From Equus caballus (lineage: Eukaryota; Chordata; Mammalia; Perissodactyla; Equidae), in contig NC_091710.1 in NCBI RefSeq assembly GCF_041296265.1, positions 50,783,622 to 50,847,621 of the forward strand: 64,000 nucleotides of DNA, in the 5' to 3' direction. Position 1 is the first letter of the stretch; the number at the start of each line of letters is the position of its first letter. Of the stretch, positions 26,290-37,629 are shown piece by piece. The notes under the pieces were generated by a model. That model did no database searches, was not told the origin of the DNA, and saw only the letters and a list, made by a program, of their open reading frames with translations. The position numbers were made by a program, and so were the translations under genes.

Positions 26290-29090
26290 GTGGAAGACAA
26301 CAGGATCAGTAAATCAGCAGAAATCACAGCCGGCTTTCAAAGACAATTTAAGGACATATTTTGCGATTTGAATATTGGTTTTGAGGAGAGGACATAGGCA
26401 TGTTGCCCACTAGGTGCTAGGATATTTAAGACAGCATGGCCCTGACACAGAAAATGTTAGAGAGGGACACTAGGAGGAAGGATTAGAGAGTAATGAGATA
26501 TATTTCAAGATCTGATAAACACCAGAGTAGACATAATAGGAAGTGAGGCCACTCCTCGGAGACTCTAAATGAGCAATCTGCCTGCTGATGGGATCCAAAG
26601 CCGTGCTAATTGTATGCGCTGGTAAAACTGAGTTACCCGTGCAGAACATCCCAGGCACATACCACTTTCTGGAGTCTGTGGATCCCGCTCATCCCGAGAG
26701 ATTCAAGCCTCCACTTACTCTAGTATCTTCCTCCTCCTGTGCAGAGCCCTCTGTCCCACAGGTCCCCTCTGTCCTTCATCACATTCTCCCCTGTGAGGGT
26801 CAGTGATGCTGATGCTGTTTGTATTGACTTGCCATCTGACTTATCTCCTTGGAGCTTTCGGTCAGCCTTGCTCAGGTATTAATTCTTAGATGTCCCATTT
26901 CACATGAAAAGGGAAGATACGTCAAGTCAACACAGAGAGAGCTGTCACTCACACAACTTCTCTACAAGTGGAGAAGATAGAGCCTCAATGACCACCAACC
27001 AAACCAACAACTGCTTTCTGTTTTTCACAAAGTGGTGTCACATGAGGAGACACTTACCTACCTCTGCCATGATGACCCTTTCCAAGAATAGGACCCTGCC
27101 TAGAAAAGACAAGGACTTACAAATGTCGAAGATCAATGTGTACTCAAGAATGGCTTGTTTTTGAGACTTCATGAAGGTTAGCACAATAGACTACAGTAGA
27201 TAAGAGAAACACAACAGTTTTTAAGACATTCAAAATAAAGAATGATTCAAGAATGCTACCACTAACTTCTGGCCATGATATTTAAAAATCTGGAGTAAGC
27301 TATGCTTTCCTCTTCAAAATTCAGATGATCACATTTGACCTGAGAGGAAGTAATTTCCAGCTACAACTTAACATAGAAAAAGGCTGTCTCCCTTTCAGCC
27401 TGGGGGCCTCACTGCTGAAGGTGTGGACTGTTCCATTCACTGCTTTATCCTCAGTGCTCCACTTTTAAAATCGTTTCTGATAAGGGTGAAATGTATATGT
27501 TTGAATGAAGAATGAAAAATAAATTATTTAGCCTTTGATTTCCCTCAGCAAAACACTAGATTCCATAACTGCTTACATTCTACACAACTCAGGGGGATTT
27601 GAACATCACGTAATAATTTGCATTTGACTCATGTATTTTATCAGTTTCTCTCCTAAGACATATAATTACAACTTACAGAATCCCCACTCCAACATCAAAA
27701 GCCACATAGATGCCTATTTCTCCAGTTAGGCTATTTTTTTGATGTGGAAACCAAGGACCAAAATTGTACTGGACACCACCCTGAAGTCCTTCTGTCCTCC
27801 TCCTGTGTGTCAGTAGATTCTCAGAGAGGCGGGCGCTGACAAACTCTGCAGGAAGTGACACAGCTGCCAGGATGCCTGAGGACTGTCTGTGGGGACATTT
27901 CCTCACCAGCTTCTTCTTAAGGGCAGGTGATCCTTAACAGTAATCTGGTGTAATCAACATGATCCAATCACATTGGATCCAATCACCTCCTGGAAAACAT
28001 GTGGTAATTTGTTGTTTACCATTTTCAAATGGTAATGCGTATACTTCTAACAATATGTATTTCCTGCAAGTAAACTCATGAACATTTATCAATATGCTGT
28101 TTCATCCTGTACCTTACCTTTTGATCAAATAATCGTCCCTGAAGTTCTTCCTGCTGACACCTGTAGCCCTGGTTCATTCAGTTTCACTGTGGTTTGCCAT
28201 TTATTCATATAGAAGCGTTGAGTTGCTTTTTTTTTTTTTTTTTAACCCTTTCACCTCTTGGCTGACACTTATAATTTTAAACACGTCTCTTCCAATGGAA
28301 ATGCAGGCATGAGTACGTCTGGGCTAATGTCCTGGTTAATATGAACACAGAATAAGGACTGGGATGTCTGGATCATCATGTTCAGGCATTTTCACACGTA
28401 GTCGGAGTCCCAGCATTATTTCTAACCTTAAAGCCTGGCTGCCCATCTCTTATTGAATATTTTTATGTTTTATACTGTTCAGCCTTCTCTGTGTGATGTT
28501 ACCCACTGGAGGGGTCATACTCAGTCAGCTGACCAGCAGGGAGACACACAGGCAGGCGGGGGAGGTGCGTGGACTTCCCAGAGGACTCAGAAAATATTGT
28601 ACTTGTGTGGATGGGTGTGTAGTCATTTCTGAGGAACCTCCATGCTGTATGTTCACTCTCTCCACCATTTGTAGGAAAATGAGAACAGGTCCTGTGTCTT
28701 CAATTATTCTCAGAGAATGCTGGTGGTTCTGGTGGGGTGAGGATGCCTTCCCTGGGTCATCAACGCCAGCCCAAGATGTTCCTGGCCCTTGGAGACCACA
28801 TGTAAACGTTAACGTTAAGAGCTTCAGACAGGTAAGGGCATCCTCCCCAGGACACCCTTGGCCATGCAAGCACTGGAGGGACTGTGCCTACACATGTCTG
28901 AGGGAATCCCTTGGTGTGAACTTCGATATTTATTTAAAGAAAGCTGGCAGGTAACTTTTGATGACAGAGGCGGCAGTCAGGACAACTTTAAAAGATATTA
29001 ATACTATGTAGCAAAAACATAGGAAAAACATATTTCTGAAGCATTTTGTTTTATATTATTTTATCCTTAAGACATTTTCATCTCCATAAA
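26290..29090. other. Intergenic between FAM90A relic and USP17L
   Basis: Apart from the possible FAM90A first exon at 27,062-27,099 and a poly-T run near 28,226-28,243, I recognise nothing. The 153-codon plus frame at 28,493-28,954 contains cysteines but no family spacing or splice context, and I do not call it a gene. Confidence 0.4.
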
Positions 29091-29870
29091 ACTTCCATCA
29101 AGACAGAAGATTTTTGCCCCTAATTTCCAAATAAACATTTACCTACACTCTAACCGCAAAACTCTGTGCATCCAAATACTGTCTTCACACAGAACACAAA
29201 CACACACTCCGCTCTTCTCTGAATTTGTTTAAAACACAAACTCTCTCCCAATGCACAATCCCAGTCTATCCAAAGCCAGAAAATATGCACAAACACCCAC
29301 ATCCTCAAATGTACACACTTACCCCATACACCCCCAACACATATAAACCACAGAATCTATATTCAGAAAGCCTCATGTTCACTAACCCATAATAATAATA
29401 ATAACAAAAACCAAACCAAAACAAAAAAATGCGTCATCTCCAAAACTACGGAGCTTGCCCAGCTCCTTACCCCCCAAAAACACTGCATTGGGCTTATTTT
29501 GACAACCCCAAAATATGTGTAATATCTGCCAAGTACATTTAGTGGAAAATATGAGGTAAAATAAACATCGTTCTCCATGTCTCTCAAATGCACTCCAAAT
29601 TCACTATTTGACAGCCACCAAAGTGATTTACAGGTATCCCACACTGCAAAACTTCAAACATCCCACCCCCCATCAGCAAATGACTCTTCAAATACAGCAC
29701 AACTGGAAAGCCCTCAGACCCAGTAATAAATTCAGCCTTTTCCAATAACATCACTGTGGACAGCTACACCTCAAAGTCAGTATTCACAAGTTCACACAAA
29801 TGCTGTATCCCATGAGCACACCCAGACAGACAGTCCTTCCACATGTCTAGATTACTCACACCTACAGCAC
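29090..29870. other. G-poor, C/A-rich asymmetric tract 3' of USP17L
   Basis: For roughly 800 bp the plus strand is conspicuously poor in G and full of 'acacaaacac', 'cccatacaccccc' and 'aacacccacatcc' wording, with an (ATA)n patch at 29,387-29,405. It begins right after the stop of the USP17-like gene in its transcription direction. No strict repeat unit was found. It may be a decayed minisatellite. Confidence 0.5.
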
Positions 29871-29935
29871 ACAATATTTCCTGTACATGCCTGAGTGAGC
29901 GCGTGTGTTTGTGTGTTGGGGGTGGGGCATGTTCA

Positions 29936-31543
29936 TCAAAGCCTGTACCGAGACTGCTGGAATGCATCCAGAGACCTCTGCCCCTGCTTGTTTTTCCTCT
30001 TGGTAGCTCTGGCTCTCCCTCCGAGACAAAGGACTTTGCCCATGTTCATTGCCCCCTGAGCTGGGCTGCCCCTAGCTGAATTGTTGAGGCGGTAGTTTTC
30101 CTGTTCAGGTTGATTCTTCCTCATCCTATCTCTGTATTTCGACCGATGAATCACAACTGCATGGGCAGGCAGGGCAGAATCTATCCTCCTGAGGTTGAAT
30201 TCAGGCTTCAGTCGCTTGTGTTCTTGGAGGGATCTCCACTGGTCTAAGGTGATTTGTTTGACTGATGTATCTCCCATGTGCTTCTCCGACTCAGGAACTC
30301 TGACGCTGGAGTCTCTTTCAGGCTCCCATTTGGCTGCAACCATGGTTGGGTGGTCAGCCACGAGGGATCTTGGTTTCCCATCTATAAACACACTCCCACT
30401 GTCTCTTTCTAATTCACTCTTCTGGATGTAAAAGAGGACATAGGCACATTGGCTCAGGGCAGAAGTAACGTCACAGGCGGTGACCTTAGCATCATCCATT
30501 TTATACCACTGACCATTTCCAGCTTTTATATAACAGAAGTAGTGTCCATTGTGACAACTCCACCCAGCATGGACCAGCACGGCATAGAGTACATAAAGGA
30601 GAGGTCCTGAATTCTGCTGAGACATGTATTGTTGCATGTCAAGATACTCAGGATACTGCACATCCTTCGGCATTTTGCTGCCTGTGAAATTTGAGAACCG
30701 TTTCAGTAAAAGCATAAGGACCTTGGAGGAAGTATGCAAAGTCAACGTCTTGGAAGCAGGCACCTTCTTTAGACACATACTACAATGATACGAATTTTCA
30801 CCATCCAGCTTTTCAGGCTTCACCAACTGTTCCAAGGCTTGGTTCACACTCAGAGCTGCCTTGATATCCAGGGTAACGTCCAGGTAAGGGTCAAAAGTGT
30901 CTGAAACACCATGGCAGTGGAGACATTGGATTTGAGATCTCCAGTACCCTCCAAATATTTGACGGACTAGGGTGTTATCTGAGTGACCGTCTACCTGCTT
31001 GTACTCACTCAAGCATGCTTGCTGCATGGCATCCAGAGTGAACATCAGAAATTCATGAGCGTCTTCTTGCCGGCGTCTGTGGAAGCCAGTAACCAGTTCC
31101 GGCAGGGGCTGAATAACATCTCCAGGGTGGTAGAGGGCCCGGGTAATGTGAACTTGCATTGCACACAGTGTGCAGAATCTCTGATTCTGACAGGTTTTCG
31201 AGTGCTGCTGGGACAGCATATAGCTGGCCAGGGGTGGTGTGTATGTCAGACACTGCAGTGCTGCATTCACATAGCAGGTGTTCCCCATATTCTGAAGCCC
31301 AGCGCCAACCACATAAGGTCTCTTCCAACTCAGAAGACGTTTCTTTGCGGGAGCCGGCCCTGTCGACACAGGGGCAAAACCATCCTGCAGGTTGCAAACT
31401 TCTTGTGATAATGGCGATGGCTTCTCAATTAGAGAGAGTCCCCAGTGGGCCTCAGCACCACTTGCACTTGACCAAGAAGGTCTGAGTGTTGGAAAGACAT
31501 TGAACTGAGACTCATCCCTGGAGTGGAGAGAAGCAGGCTCCAT
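29936..31543 (-). CDS. USP17L: USP17-like ubiquitin carboxyl-terminal hydrolase (DUB), single exon
   Basis: Cysteine protease of the USP/UCH family that removes ubiquitin from proteins; human USP17 acts in cytoplasm, ER and nucleus and affects growth and migration. The frame is uninterrupted and intronless, as in all USP17L genes. From the ATG at 31,543 it encodes 535 residues (human 530). The Cys box [13 protein letters not shown] puts the nucleophile at Cys90, the His box [11 protein letters not shown] gives His334, and YKMDD gives Asp350/351, close to human positions 89, 334 and 350. CLHC and CSMC finger pairs are present. The basic tail contains ATKRKNK. The frame extends 28 codons upstream (to 31,627), but the start at 31,543 aligns with human MEDDSLY, has a strong GGCATGG context, and lies about 115 nt below a TATA-like box. 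I see no damage, so it looks functional. Confidence 0.93.
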   Translation of the reverse strand: MEPASLHSRDESQFNVFPTLRPSWSSASGAEAHWGLSLIEKPSPLSQEVCNLQDGFAPVSTGPAPAKKRLLSWKRPYVVGAGLQNMGNTCYVNAALQCLTYTPPLASYMLSQQHSKTCQNQRFCTLCAMQVHITRALYHPGDVIQPLPELVTGFHRRRQEDAHEFLMFTLDAMQQACLSEYKQVDGHSDNTLVRQIFGGYWRSQIQCLHCHGVSDTFDPYLDVTLDIKAALSVNQALEQLVKPEKLDGENSYHCSMCLKKVPASKTLTLHTSSKVLMLLLKRFSNFTGSKMPKDVQYPEYLDMQQYMSQQNSGPLLYVLYAVLVHAGWSCHNGHYFCYIKAGNGQWYKMDDAKVTACDVTSALSQCAYVLFYIQKSELERDSGSVFIDGKPRSLVADHPTMVAAKWEPERDSSVRVPESEKHMGDTSVKQITLDQWRSLQEHKRLKPEFNLRRIDSALPAHAVVIHRSKYRDRMRKNQPEQENYRLNNSARGSPAQGAMNMGKVLCLGGRARATKRKNKQGQRSLDAFQQSRYRL

Positions 31544-31654
31544 GCCTCTGGAAGCAACGTTCACAAAATTTCTCATCTGGCACCTCAGGTTGCAGAAGGA
31601 TACTTTGCTCCCTGAGACAGTCTCCAAATGACACAGCTGGCCATCTCCTCAGCC

Positions 31655-31662
31655 CTTTTATG
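31655..31662 (-). promoter_or_regulatory. TATA-like box of USP17L
   Basis: CATAAAAG on the minus strand, about 30 nt upstream of the upstream in-frame ATG (31,627) and about 115 nt upstream of the preferred ATG (31,543). If used, transcription would start near 31,630, making the upstream ATG almost cap-proximal and favouring 31,543 as the true start. Confidence 0.45.
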
Positions 31663-31897
31663 GCTCCCTCCAGCCACTTGATCAGGTACAGTATCCACCA
31701 ATCAACTAGAAGCACTTGATTGGATTAAGTGTTTAGGGTGTGGTCACTCATCCCCTGGAGAGACTAACGGACATCTTTCAATTATTTTTATCTATAGAAC
31801 ACTGGAAACTTGTTTAATTGCTGGGATTATGTATACATATGCTGAGAATGGAAGTGAATTTTCTCCCAAAAGAGAGACAAAGAAGAATACTGGGATA

Positions 31898-31925
31898 AGT
31901 GGTGTGTGTGTGTCTGTGTGTCTGC
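31898..31925. repeat. (TG)n microsatellite
   Basis: A short GT-rich dinucleotide tract ('gtgtgtgtgtgtctgtgtgtc'). Confidence 0.7.
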
Positions 31926-32004
31926 GCACACTTCTGTGCATAAGTACTCCAGGCATGCACATCTCCAGTGTGCTTATATTCCTAAGGTATCCTGGTTTGC
32001 ACTT

Positions 32005-32400
32005 GCTATCTGCTCAGGCTGCCATAAAAAAATCCACACACCGGGTGGCTTAAACCACAGATGTTTATTTTCTTGAAGTTCTGGAGGCTGGAAGTCCGAG
32101 ATGAAGGTGCCATTATGGTCAGTTTCTGGTGAGAACTCTCTTTCTGGCTTACAGAGAGCCACCTTCTTGGTGTGTGCTCACATGGCCTCTCCTTGGTGAG
32201 AGCAAAGGGAAAGAGAGAGAGAAAGCTTGCTCTCTGGTGTGTCTCTCTGTATGGACACTAATCCTATCAGATCCAGACCCGCCCTATGACCTCATTAACC
32301 TTAATTACTTCGTTAGAGGCCCCATCTCCAAATACAGTGACACTAGGTGTTAAAACTTCAGGATATGAATTTTGGAGGAATCCAATTCTATTAATAATAT
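32005..32400 (-). mobile_element. ERVL-MaLR LTR (MST/MLT1-like fossil), antisense
   Basis: The complement of the familiar MaLR LTR wording: 'ggtggcttaaaccacagatg', 'ttctggaggctggaagtccg', 'ctcacatggcctctcc' and 'ctccaaatacagtgacacta'. A solo, diverged fossil LTR of an old mammalian retrotransposon family. Confidence 0.7.
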
Positions 32401-32699
32401 ATTTATTAAAAAGATTTCTGCCTTTCTGGCCACCACCCCGAAAGGAGCAACAAACATTTCAATGTGCTCTCAATTTCCCTAATTTCTGTCGTACTCATTC
32501 CTGACATATTTTCTTGATTGTTTTCAACTTAAAAGGATATAGTTTATGAATATCCACTTCCTTTCAGAGCAATAACAAGTGAGTCAAGGAGTGTGGGACA
32601 TTCAGTTTTCCATGATACGAATGATGATTTTTCAAAGTGAGCTCACATATCATGTAGACAGAATTCCTTAACCACAAGCCAGGATTTATATAGGACTGT

Positions 32700-32948
32700 A
32701 AATTTTTTTTTTTTTTTTGAGGAAGATTAGCCCTGAGCTAACTACTGCCCATCCTCCTCTTTTTGCTGAGGAAGCCTGGCCCTGAGCTAACATGGTGCCC
32801 ATCTTCCTTTACTTTATATGTGGGACGCCTACCACAGCATGGGGTGCCAAGCGGTGCCACGTCCACACTCAGGATCCGAACCGGTGAACCCTGGGCAGCT
32901 GAGAAGCAGAATGTGGGAACTTAACTGCTGTGCCACCGGGCCAGCCCC
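32700..32948 (-). mobile_element. ERE2-type SINE, antisense, full length
   Basis: Poly-T followed by 'gaggaagattagccctgagc', 'gaggaagcctggccctgagc', 'tatatgtgggacgcctacca' and 'gccaccgggccagcccc' marks a full-length element in reverse orientation. Confidence 0.9.
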
Positions 32949-33525
32949 TGAATTTTTTTTTAAAAGATTACTCTCCAGAGCTTTTGCTTCTAAACTTCCA
33001 TCTGCTTCTATTTTTATTCACATACATAATGATCATGAAGTTGGTGAAAAATAAGTTTGTCTGCCCAGGTGCAGGCCCAGAAACTGTAATGAAATAAATC
33101 CTGTGGCTGATTTCACACTTCTTTGTAAAACCTCTTTTTCTGGAGATCCCACTCCAATATGAGCTCATATCCAAAATCCGGTGTTCTATTTTGCTGAATT
33201 TTAAATGCTACCTCTGTGAAATTATGCAGCAAGATAGAGTTTAGATTCTCTTGTTTCAGTGTGTGTTTCTTTTACAGGTGTGCCATTTATACACAATATT
33301 AAGTGGGAATTTGGAAATCCAATGGAAGAATGCACCCAAATTTAACCTGTGGCTTTAACATGTCAGTATCTATTGACCAAGTTTCAGAACAGGCAGTCTC
33401 TGCGGAAATATTTTTGAATGGATGAGAGAAATATTTCATACTTGATATGGTAAATCCAATGAATCTAGATCATCCTGTAGAAAATATGGTATTCAACATT
33501 TTGTTCCTCTATTTACGTCTGCATT

Positions 33526-33550
33526 AACACACACACACACACACATACAC
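33526..33550. repeat. (AC)n microsatellite
   Basis: About 11 CA dinucleotides in a row with one interruption. Confidence 0.8.
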
Positions 33551-33599
33551 TATTTGTTTTGAATTACATGACAGCATCTATCAGCATCCATCAAGCCCC

Positions 33600-34300
33600 C
33601 AGTGATACGGCAGCCAGCACCAGCTGGCTGACTTCCTGCCATCTTTTCTACTCACACCTGTGGAAGTGCAGACACCTGAGTTTGCGCTCCGTAGACGAGG
33701 TTGGAAGAGGAGGCTTGCATGGTGCTCCCAGACCAGCAGGGGGCGAAACTGTCCTGCACAAGCATTCCACAGACTTCCTGGAAGACAGAAAACTCTGCAG
33801 TTGTTCAGGCTGTCGGGTTTCTATCTCCATGCCTTGCAGTGCAGCAGCAACATTTCTTGGGCCAATAAAGGGATAACAAACATTGACAGAGGCTCAGGTG
33901 GGCCGAGCACTCCCTCATTGTTTTTCTATTTTTGGTAGTGGTGGATCACAGGCTCTGAGCTGGGGTAGAAAACACTGAAGATGCTCAGGCAGCCAGAAAC
34001 TTGTTTCCCAGTCTTTCTAGGATGGTAGGAACAATTCCAGGGCACCCAAGTGGAATTAGAAGATTTTTAGTGGCTCTAGTGAGGCAAGGAGGCCTCCCTG
34101 AATCTTCCAAGTCTACATAAGTAGTACTAATCTCTGGAGGGAACGTGTACATTTTTGCAGAGGCTCAGTCAACCTAGGGACATCCTCCACTGTGCTTGCC
34201 TTCCCGCATGGGTAGGTACATGCCTAAGGAGGGGGACACGGAGCATTTCAAGGGTTTTGTCCCACAAGAGGAGACTAAGTGGTAAAACAGGAGCATTGCA
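33600..34300. repeat. Block A of a decayed tandem repeat (unit ~250-270 bp)
   Basis: This block resembles block B (35,290-35,930). Repeated landmarks are 'gaccagcagggggc', 'ccagtgcagca', a core 'gagctggggtagaaaa' at 33,957, and a boundary 'cagaggctcag' at about 33,893 and again about 269 bp later at 34,162. It has no clear coding frame and I do not recognise the family. The spacing suggests an old satellite-like array. Confidence 0.55.
33733..33747 (+). promoter_or_regulatory. CTCF-like motif
   Basis: CCAGCAGGGGGCGAA closely fits the vertebrate CTCF core (CCASYAGRKGGCRS). It lies in repeat block A about 2.1 kb upstream of USP17L. The motif match is visible; binding is not known. Confidence 0.45.
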
Positions 34301-34644
34301 GCCTCAGAATGTCTATAGGACTTTTGGGGACCCTCAGTAATGGTCTCCGGTAAATCAGACACTCCTCCTGCAGAGAGAAACTGTATCCAGTGTTATAGAA
34401 TAACCACCACCAAAATTATCCATAATAAGAAGCATAATAATAAAAACAATGTTGAATAACAGCAGTAATGATAGGGTGATGATCACAATGACATTGATAT
34501 TGGTGATAAGAACAAACCTAAGGAGATGGGGAGTTAGAGTACAGCCTCCCCAAAGGAAGTGACAAGGTACCAATAGTATCCTCATGGGGTATTAGATTTC
34601 CACAGAGTCCTAGATTGTCATAAAGAAAATTATTCCATTCTAAC

Positions 34645-34892
34645 TTTTTTTTTTTTGAGGAAGATTGGCCCTGAGCTAACATCTGCTGCCAATCTTCCTC
34701 TTTTAGCTGAGGAAGACTGGCCCTGAGCTCACATCCGTGCCCATCATCCTCCACTTTATATGTGGGACGCCTACCACAGCATGGCATGCCAAGTAGTGCC
34801 ATGTCCACACCCGGGATCCAAACGGGCAAACCCTGGGTGGCAGAGAAGTGGAACATGAGAACTTAACCACTGCGCCACCAGGCCGGCCCCCA
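34645..34892 (-). mobile_element. ERE2-type SINE, antisense, full length
   Basis: Poly-T, 'gaggaagattggccctgagc', 'tatatgtgggacgcctacca' and the terminal 'caccaggccggcccc' identify a full-length antisense element. It separates repeat blocks A and B. Confidence 0.9.
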
Positions 34893-34894
34893 GA

Positions 34895-35285
34895 AAATTT
34901 TCCATAAGGCAAAACCAAGCAGCCTGATGGCCAGAACCCCAACCAGGTGAAGGGCAGGGGTGAACTTGGGAGCTCCGGTGCACATCACATGAGGGGAGCC
35001 CTGAGGAACTGAGCTGGAAGGACCCTGATCTGGGACCTGCCAAGCATGTGATTCCCATCAGATTTTAGAAATTGGCCAGCTGGCTGTCAGGCCTGGTTGC
35101 CATGCAAGGAATGCAGGAGCCAGACTGACAACCAGTGTTCAGAAGCCACGCCTGTGATCCACAGGAATCCTTCAGCATTTTCTCAGCAGGCAGCATCCAC
35201 TTGCCCCTCGTCCGTGACTTCCATGAGACCCCTGGAGGGACTGATATCCTCATTTGCATATCCAGGCTCAGAACTGTGGGATTGA
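34895..35285. other. Unique sequence between the ERE and repeat block B
   Basis: Moderately GC-rich, with only short overlapping frames. Nothing is recognised, although parts may be further decayed copies of the neighbouring repeat. Confidence 0.35.
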
Positions 35286-35289
35286 GTCA

Positions 35290-35930
35290 TCCTCTGTCTC
35301 CCTGACCAGCAGGGGGTGACAAAGGCCAGCATGGGAGATTTTCACTGTTTTTCGGAGGACCTAGAAAATTTTGAAATTGCTGGGGCAAGCTGGTAGTTGC
35401 CGTCCTGTGCCTTCCAGTGCAGCACCAGCCTCTCCTGGAATAAGGAGGGGACTTTAAATGTTTCCAGGGACTCAGGCTGGCTGAGAATGCCCAATGGTGG
35501 TTCCCAGATCTGAGTCGAGGTAGAAAATTCCAAGAATATTCAGACAGGCAGTAACTCTCCAATTTCTCCAGGAAGGCAAAAGCTGCTCCTTGGCCCCTGA
35601 GTAGACTTAGAAAATACTTTGGTGACTCCGGCCATCCAAGGATATGCTCCCTGTGTCTTCCAGCTTGCCGCAAGAGTTATCTGGACCTTTGCAAGGGCTT
35701 GTAAATTTCATCAGTGGCTCAGTCAGGTCACAGGATTCCTGGTTCTGTCTTAACTTTTGGCAATGCCAGTTCTCAGGTCCTGAGCTGAGGTAGAAAATTC
35801 TGAGGATACTTGAACAGTGGGGAACTCTTTCTCCATCGTTTCCAGGAAGGCAGGAGTGGTCTCAGGGTTCCAAGTGCACTTAGAAACCTTGTGGTGGTTC
35901 TGATGGACCAAGGATGCCTTGGAATTGCCC
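35290..35930. repeat. Block B of the decayed tandem repeat (two units in tandem)
   Basis: Two copies of the core occur 270 bp apart: 'gagtcgaggtagaaaa' at 35,512 and 'gagctgaggtagaaaa' at 35,782. Each is followed by 'ccaggaaggca' and '(a)acttagaaa' at the same relative place. The block starts with the same 'gaccagcaggggg' as block A. Confidence 0.6.
35306..35320 (+). promoter_or_regulatory. Second CTCF-like motif
   Basis: CCAGCAGGGGGTGAC is the paralogous position to the motif at 33,733 and has the same orientation. It has one change (C to T) in the GGGGGCG core relative to block A, so it is probably weaker. Confidence 0.35.
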
Positions 35931-36276
35931 CAGCTTACTATCTAGAGAGTTTCTAGGGTGGGGTTCAGGGAGGGGAAAATTAGCCATCCCCAATAAACTC
36001 CCTGAATTGGGAGATGGAGTCTGGGTGGAGTAGATTACCAGACAAGAGAGCTTCATGGAGAGAGAACTCGAGATTCCTGCATAGGGCCCACTGACCCTTC
36101 CTCTCATGATATGCAAGCAAACTACCCATCCTGGTCCCTTAATGTCCCCGCATGGAGCACTGTTCACTGTTTACATTATAGCGATAATGATGCTGTCCAG
36201 AGATGGGCCACATGGTTCCTTTCCTGCCCAACTTTCTGACCTCCCTAGAGCTCATTATTTTCTTGTTTTTAATGTA

Positions 36277-36763
36277 AAGTACTCCCTCCTTATCCTTTGC
36301 TTCACTTTCCTCGGTTTCAGTTACCTACTATCAACCACGGTCAGGAAGCAGCTGATTCTCCTTCTGACGTATCTTCAGAAGGTCAGTAGTAGCCTAATAC
36401 TACATTACAATGCCCATGTCACCCACCTCCCTTCGTCTCATCAAGTAGACATTTTCTTATCTCACAGCATCACAAGAAGGAGAAGGGTGAGTACAATATA
36501 ATAACATATTTTGAGAGAGAGACCACATTCTCATAACTTTTATTACAGTTATACTGTCGTAATTCTTCTATTTTAATATTAGTTATTGTTGTTAACCTCT
36601 TACTGTGCCTTTTTAAATTTACTTAAAATTTAGTTTATAAATTAAACTTATCACATGGTTGTATGTGTAAAACATAGTATATATAGGGTTTGGTGCTATC
36701 CACAGCTTCAGGATCCACTGGAGTTCTTGGAATGTATCTTCTGTGGATAAGGGGGGACTACTG
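36277..36763. mobile_element. Tigger-type (Tc1/mariner) non-autonomous DNA transposon
   Basis: The termini are inverted repeats: 'gtactccctccttatcc' at the left and, reversed, 'gtagtccccccttatcc' at the right, flanked by TA target duplications at 36,275-36,276 and 36,764-36,765. Internal wording ('gaaggtcagtagtagcctaa', 'tatatatagggtttggtgct') is typical of MER2/Tigger derivatives. It has no transposase frame. Confidence 0.8.
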
Positions 36764-37029
36764 TATCTGATTTACATGCACTTATTTCTAATTCAATCCT
36801 AAAGTCTCTGCCCATTGTTTGAATCTCCTCTGAAAAAGTTTATTCTCATCAGGTGTGTCTATCAATTCCATCTCTTGTAGAACTATCACCTGGAGATTTC
36901 TGAAATGTCACAACCGAAAGAGTTCCCATCACTGCACGTTGCTCACTGTCACGTTGAGATATCCCTGCGCCATCAGCCTGGGACTCCCATGGCCCTGCTT
37001 TCTTGAATCTCCTGTTCCTATGTTGTATT

Positions 37030-37535
37030 ATTTTCATAGTCTTGGGGTAACAAATTACCGTTAAGTGTGTCTTAAAACAGCAGAAATTTATCTTTTCTTT
37101 ACACTTTCGGATGCCTGAAGTCCAAAATCGATCTCTTGAGGCTAAAACCTAGGTGTCAGCAGGGTCAGGCTCCCTCTGGGGGTTCTTCAGGATAATCCAT
37201 CGCTTTCCCCTTTCCAGTGCCTGGAGCGACGTTCCTCAGCTCACTGTCCCTTCCTCCATCTTCACATCCGGGGATGTTGCCTCTTCTCTCTCTGCTCCCA
37301 TCTCGTTGCTTTCTCCTCTGCAGTCAGGTCTCCCTCTGCCTCTCTCTCATAATGACACTTGTGACCACATGTAAGCCCCACCTGGTAAACCAGGGTAATC
37401 TCACCAGCCTCTAATCCTTAATTTAATCACATCTTCAAAGCGTATTTTGCCATATAAGGTAACATTCACAGATTCCAGGAATGAGGTCCTGGATATATTC
37501 GGGGCCCACTACATAGCCTACCACACTTGTCTTAA
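37030..37535 (-). mobile_element. MLT1-like ERVL-MaLR LTR (fossil), antisense
   Basis: The plus strand shows the complement of old MaLR-like LTR text: 'aaaacagcagaaatttatct', 'aatttaatcacatcttcaaa' and 'catataaggtaacattcaca'. It is strongly diverged, and the exact subfamily is not assigned. Confidence 0.5.
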
Positions 37536-37629
37536 CTACTTTTGGTTGGAATATGTGATCCAGCAGCTTCTCATATTTTCCCTCTTTCCTTTGTTCTTTC
37601 TTGCTTCCTTATGTTCCATGATTCCTTCT

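Noticed and set aside
28493-28954. 153-codon plus frame upstream of USP17L
   Set aside because: No recognised domain, no splice structure, and it is overlapped by an antisense frame.
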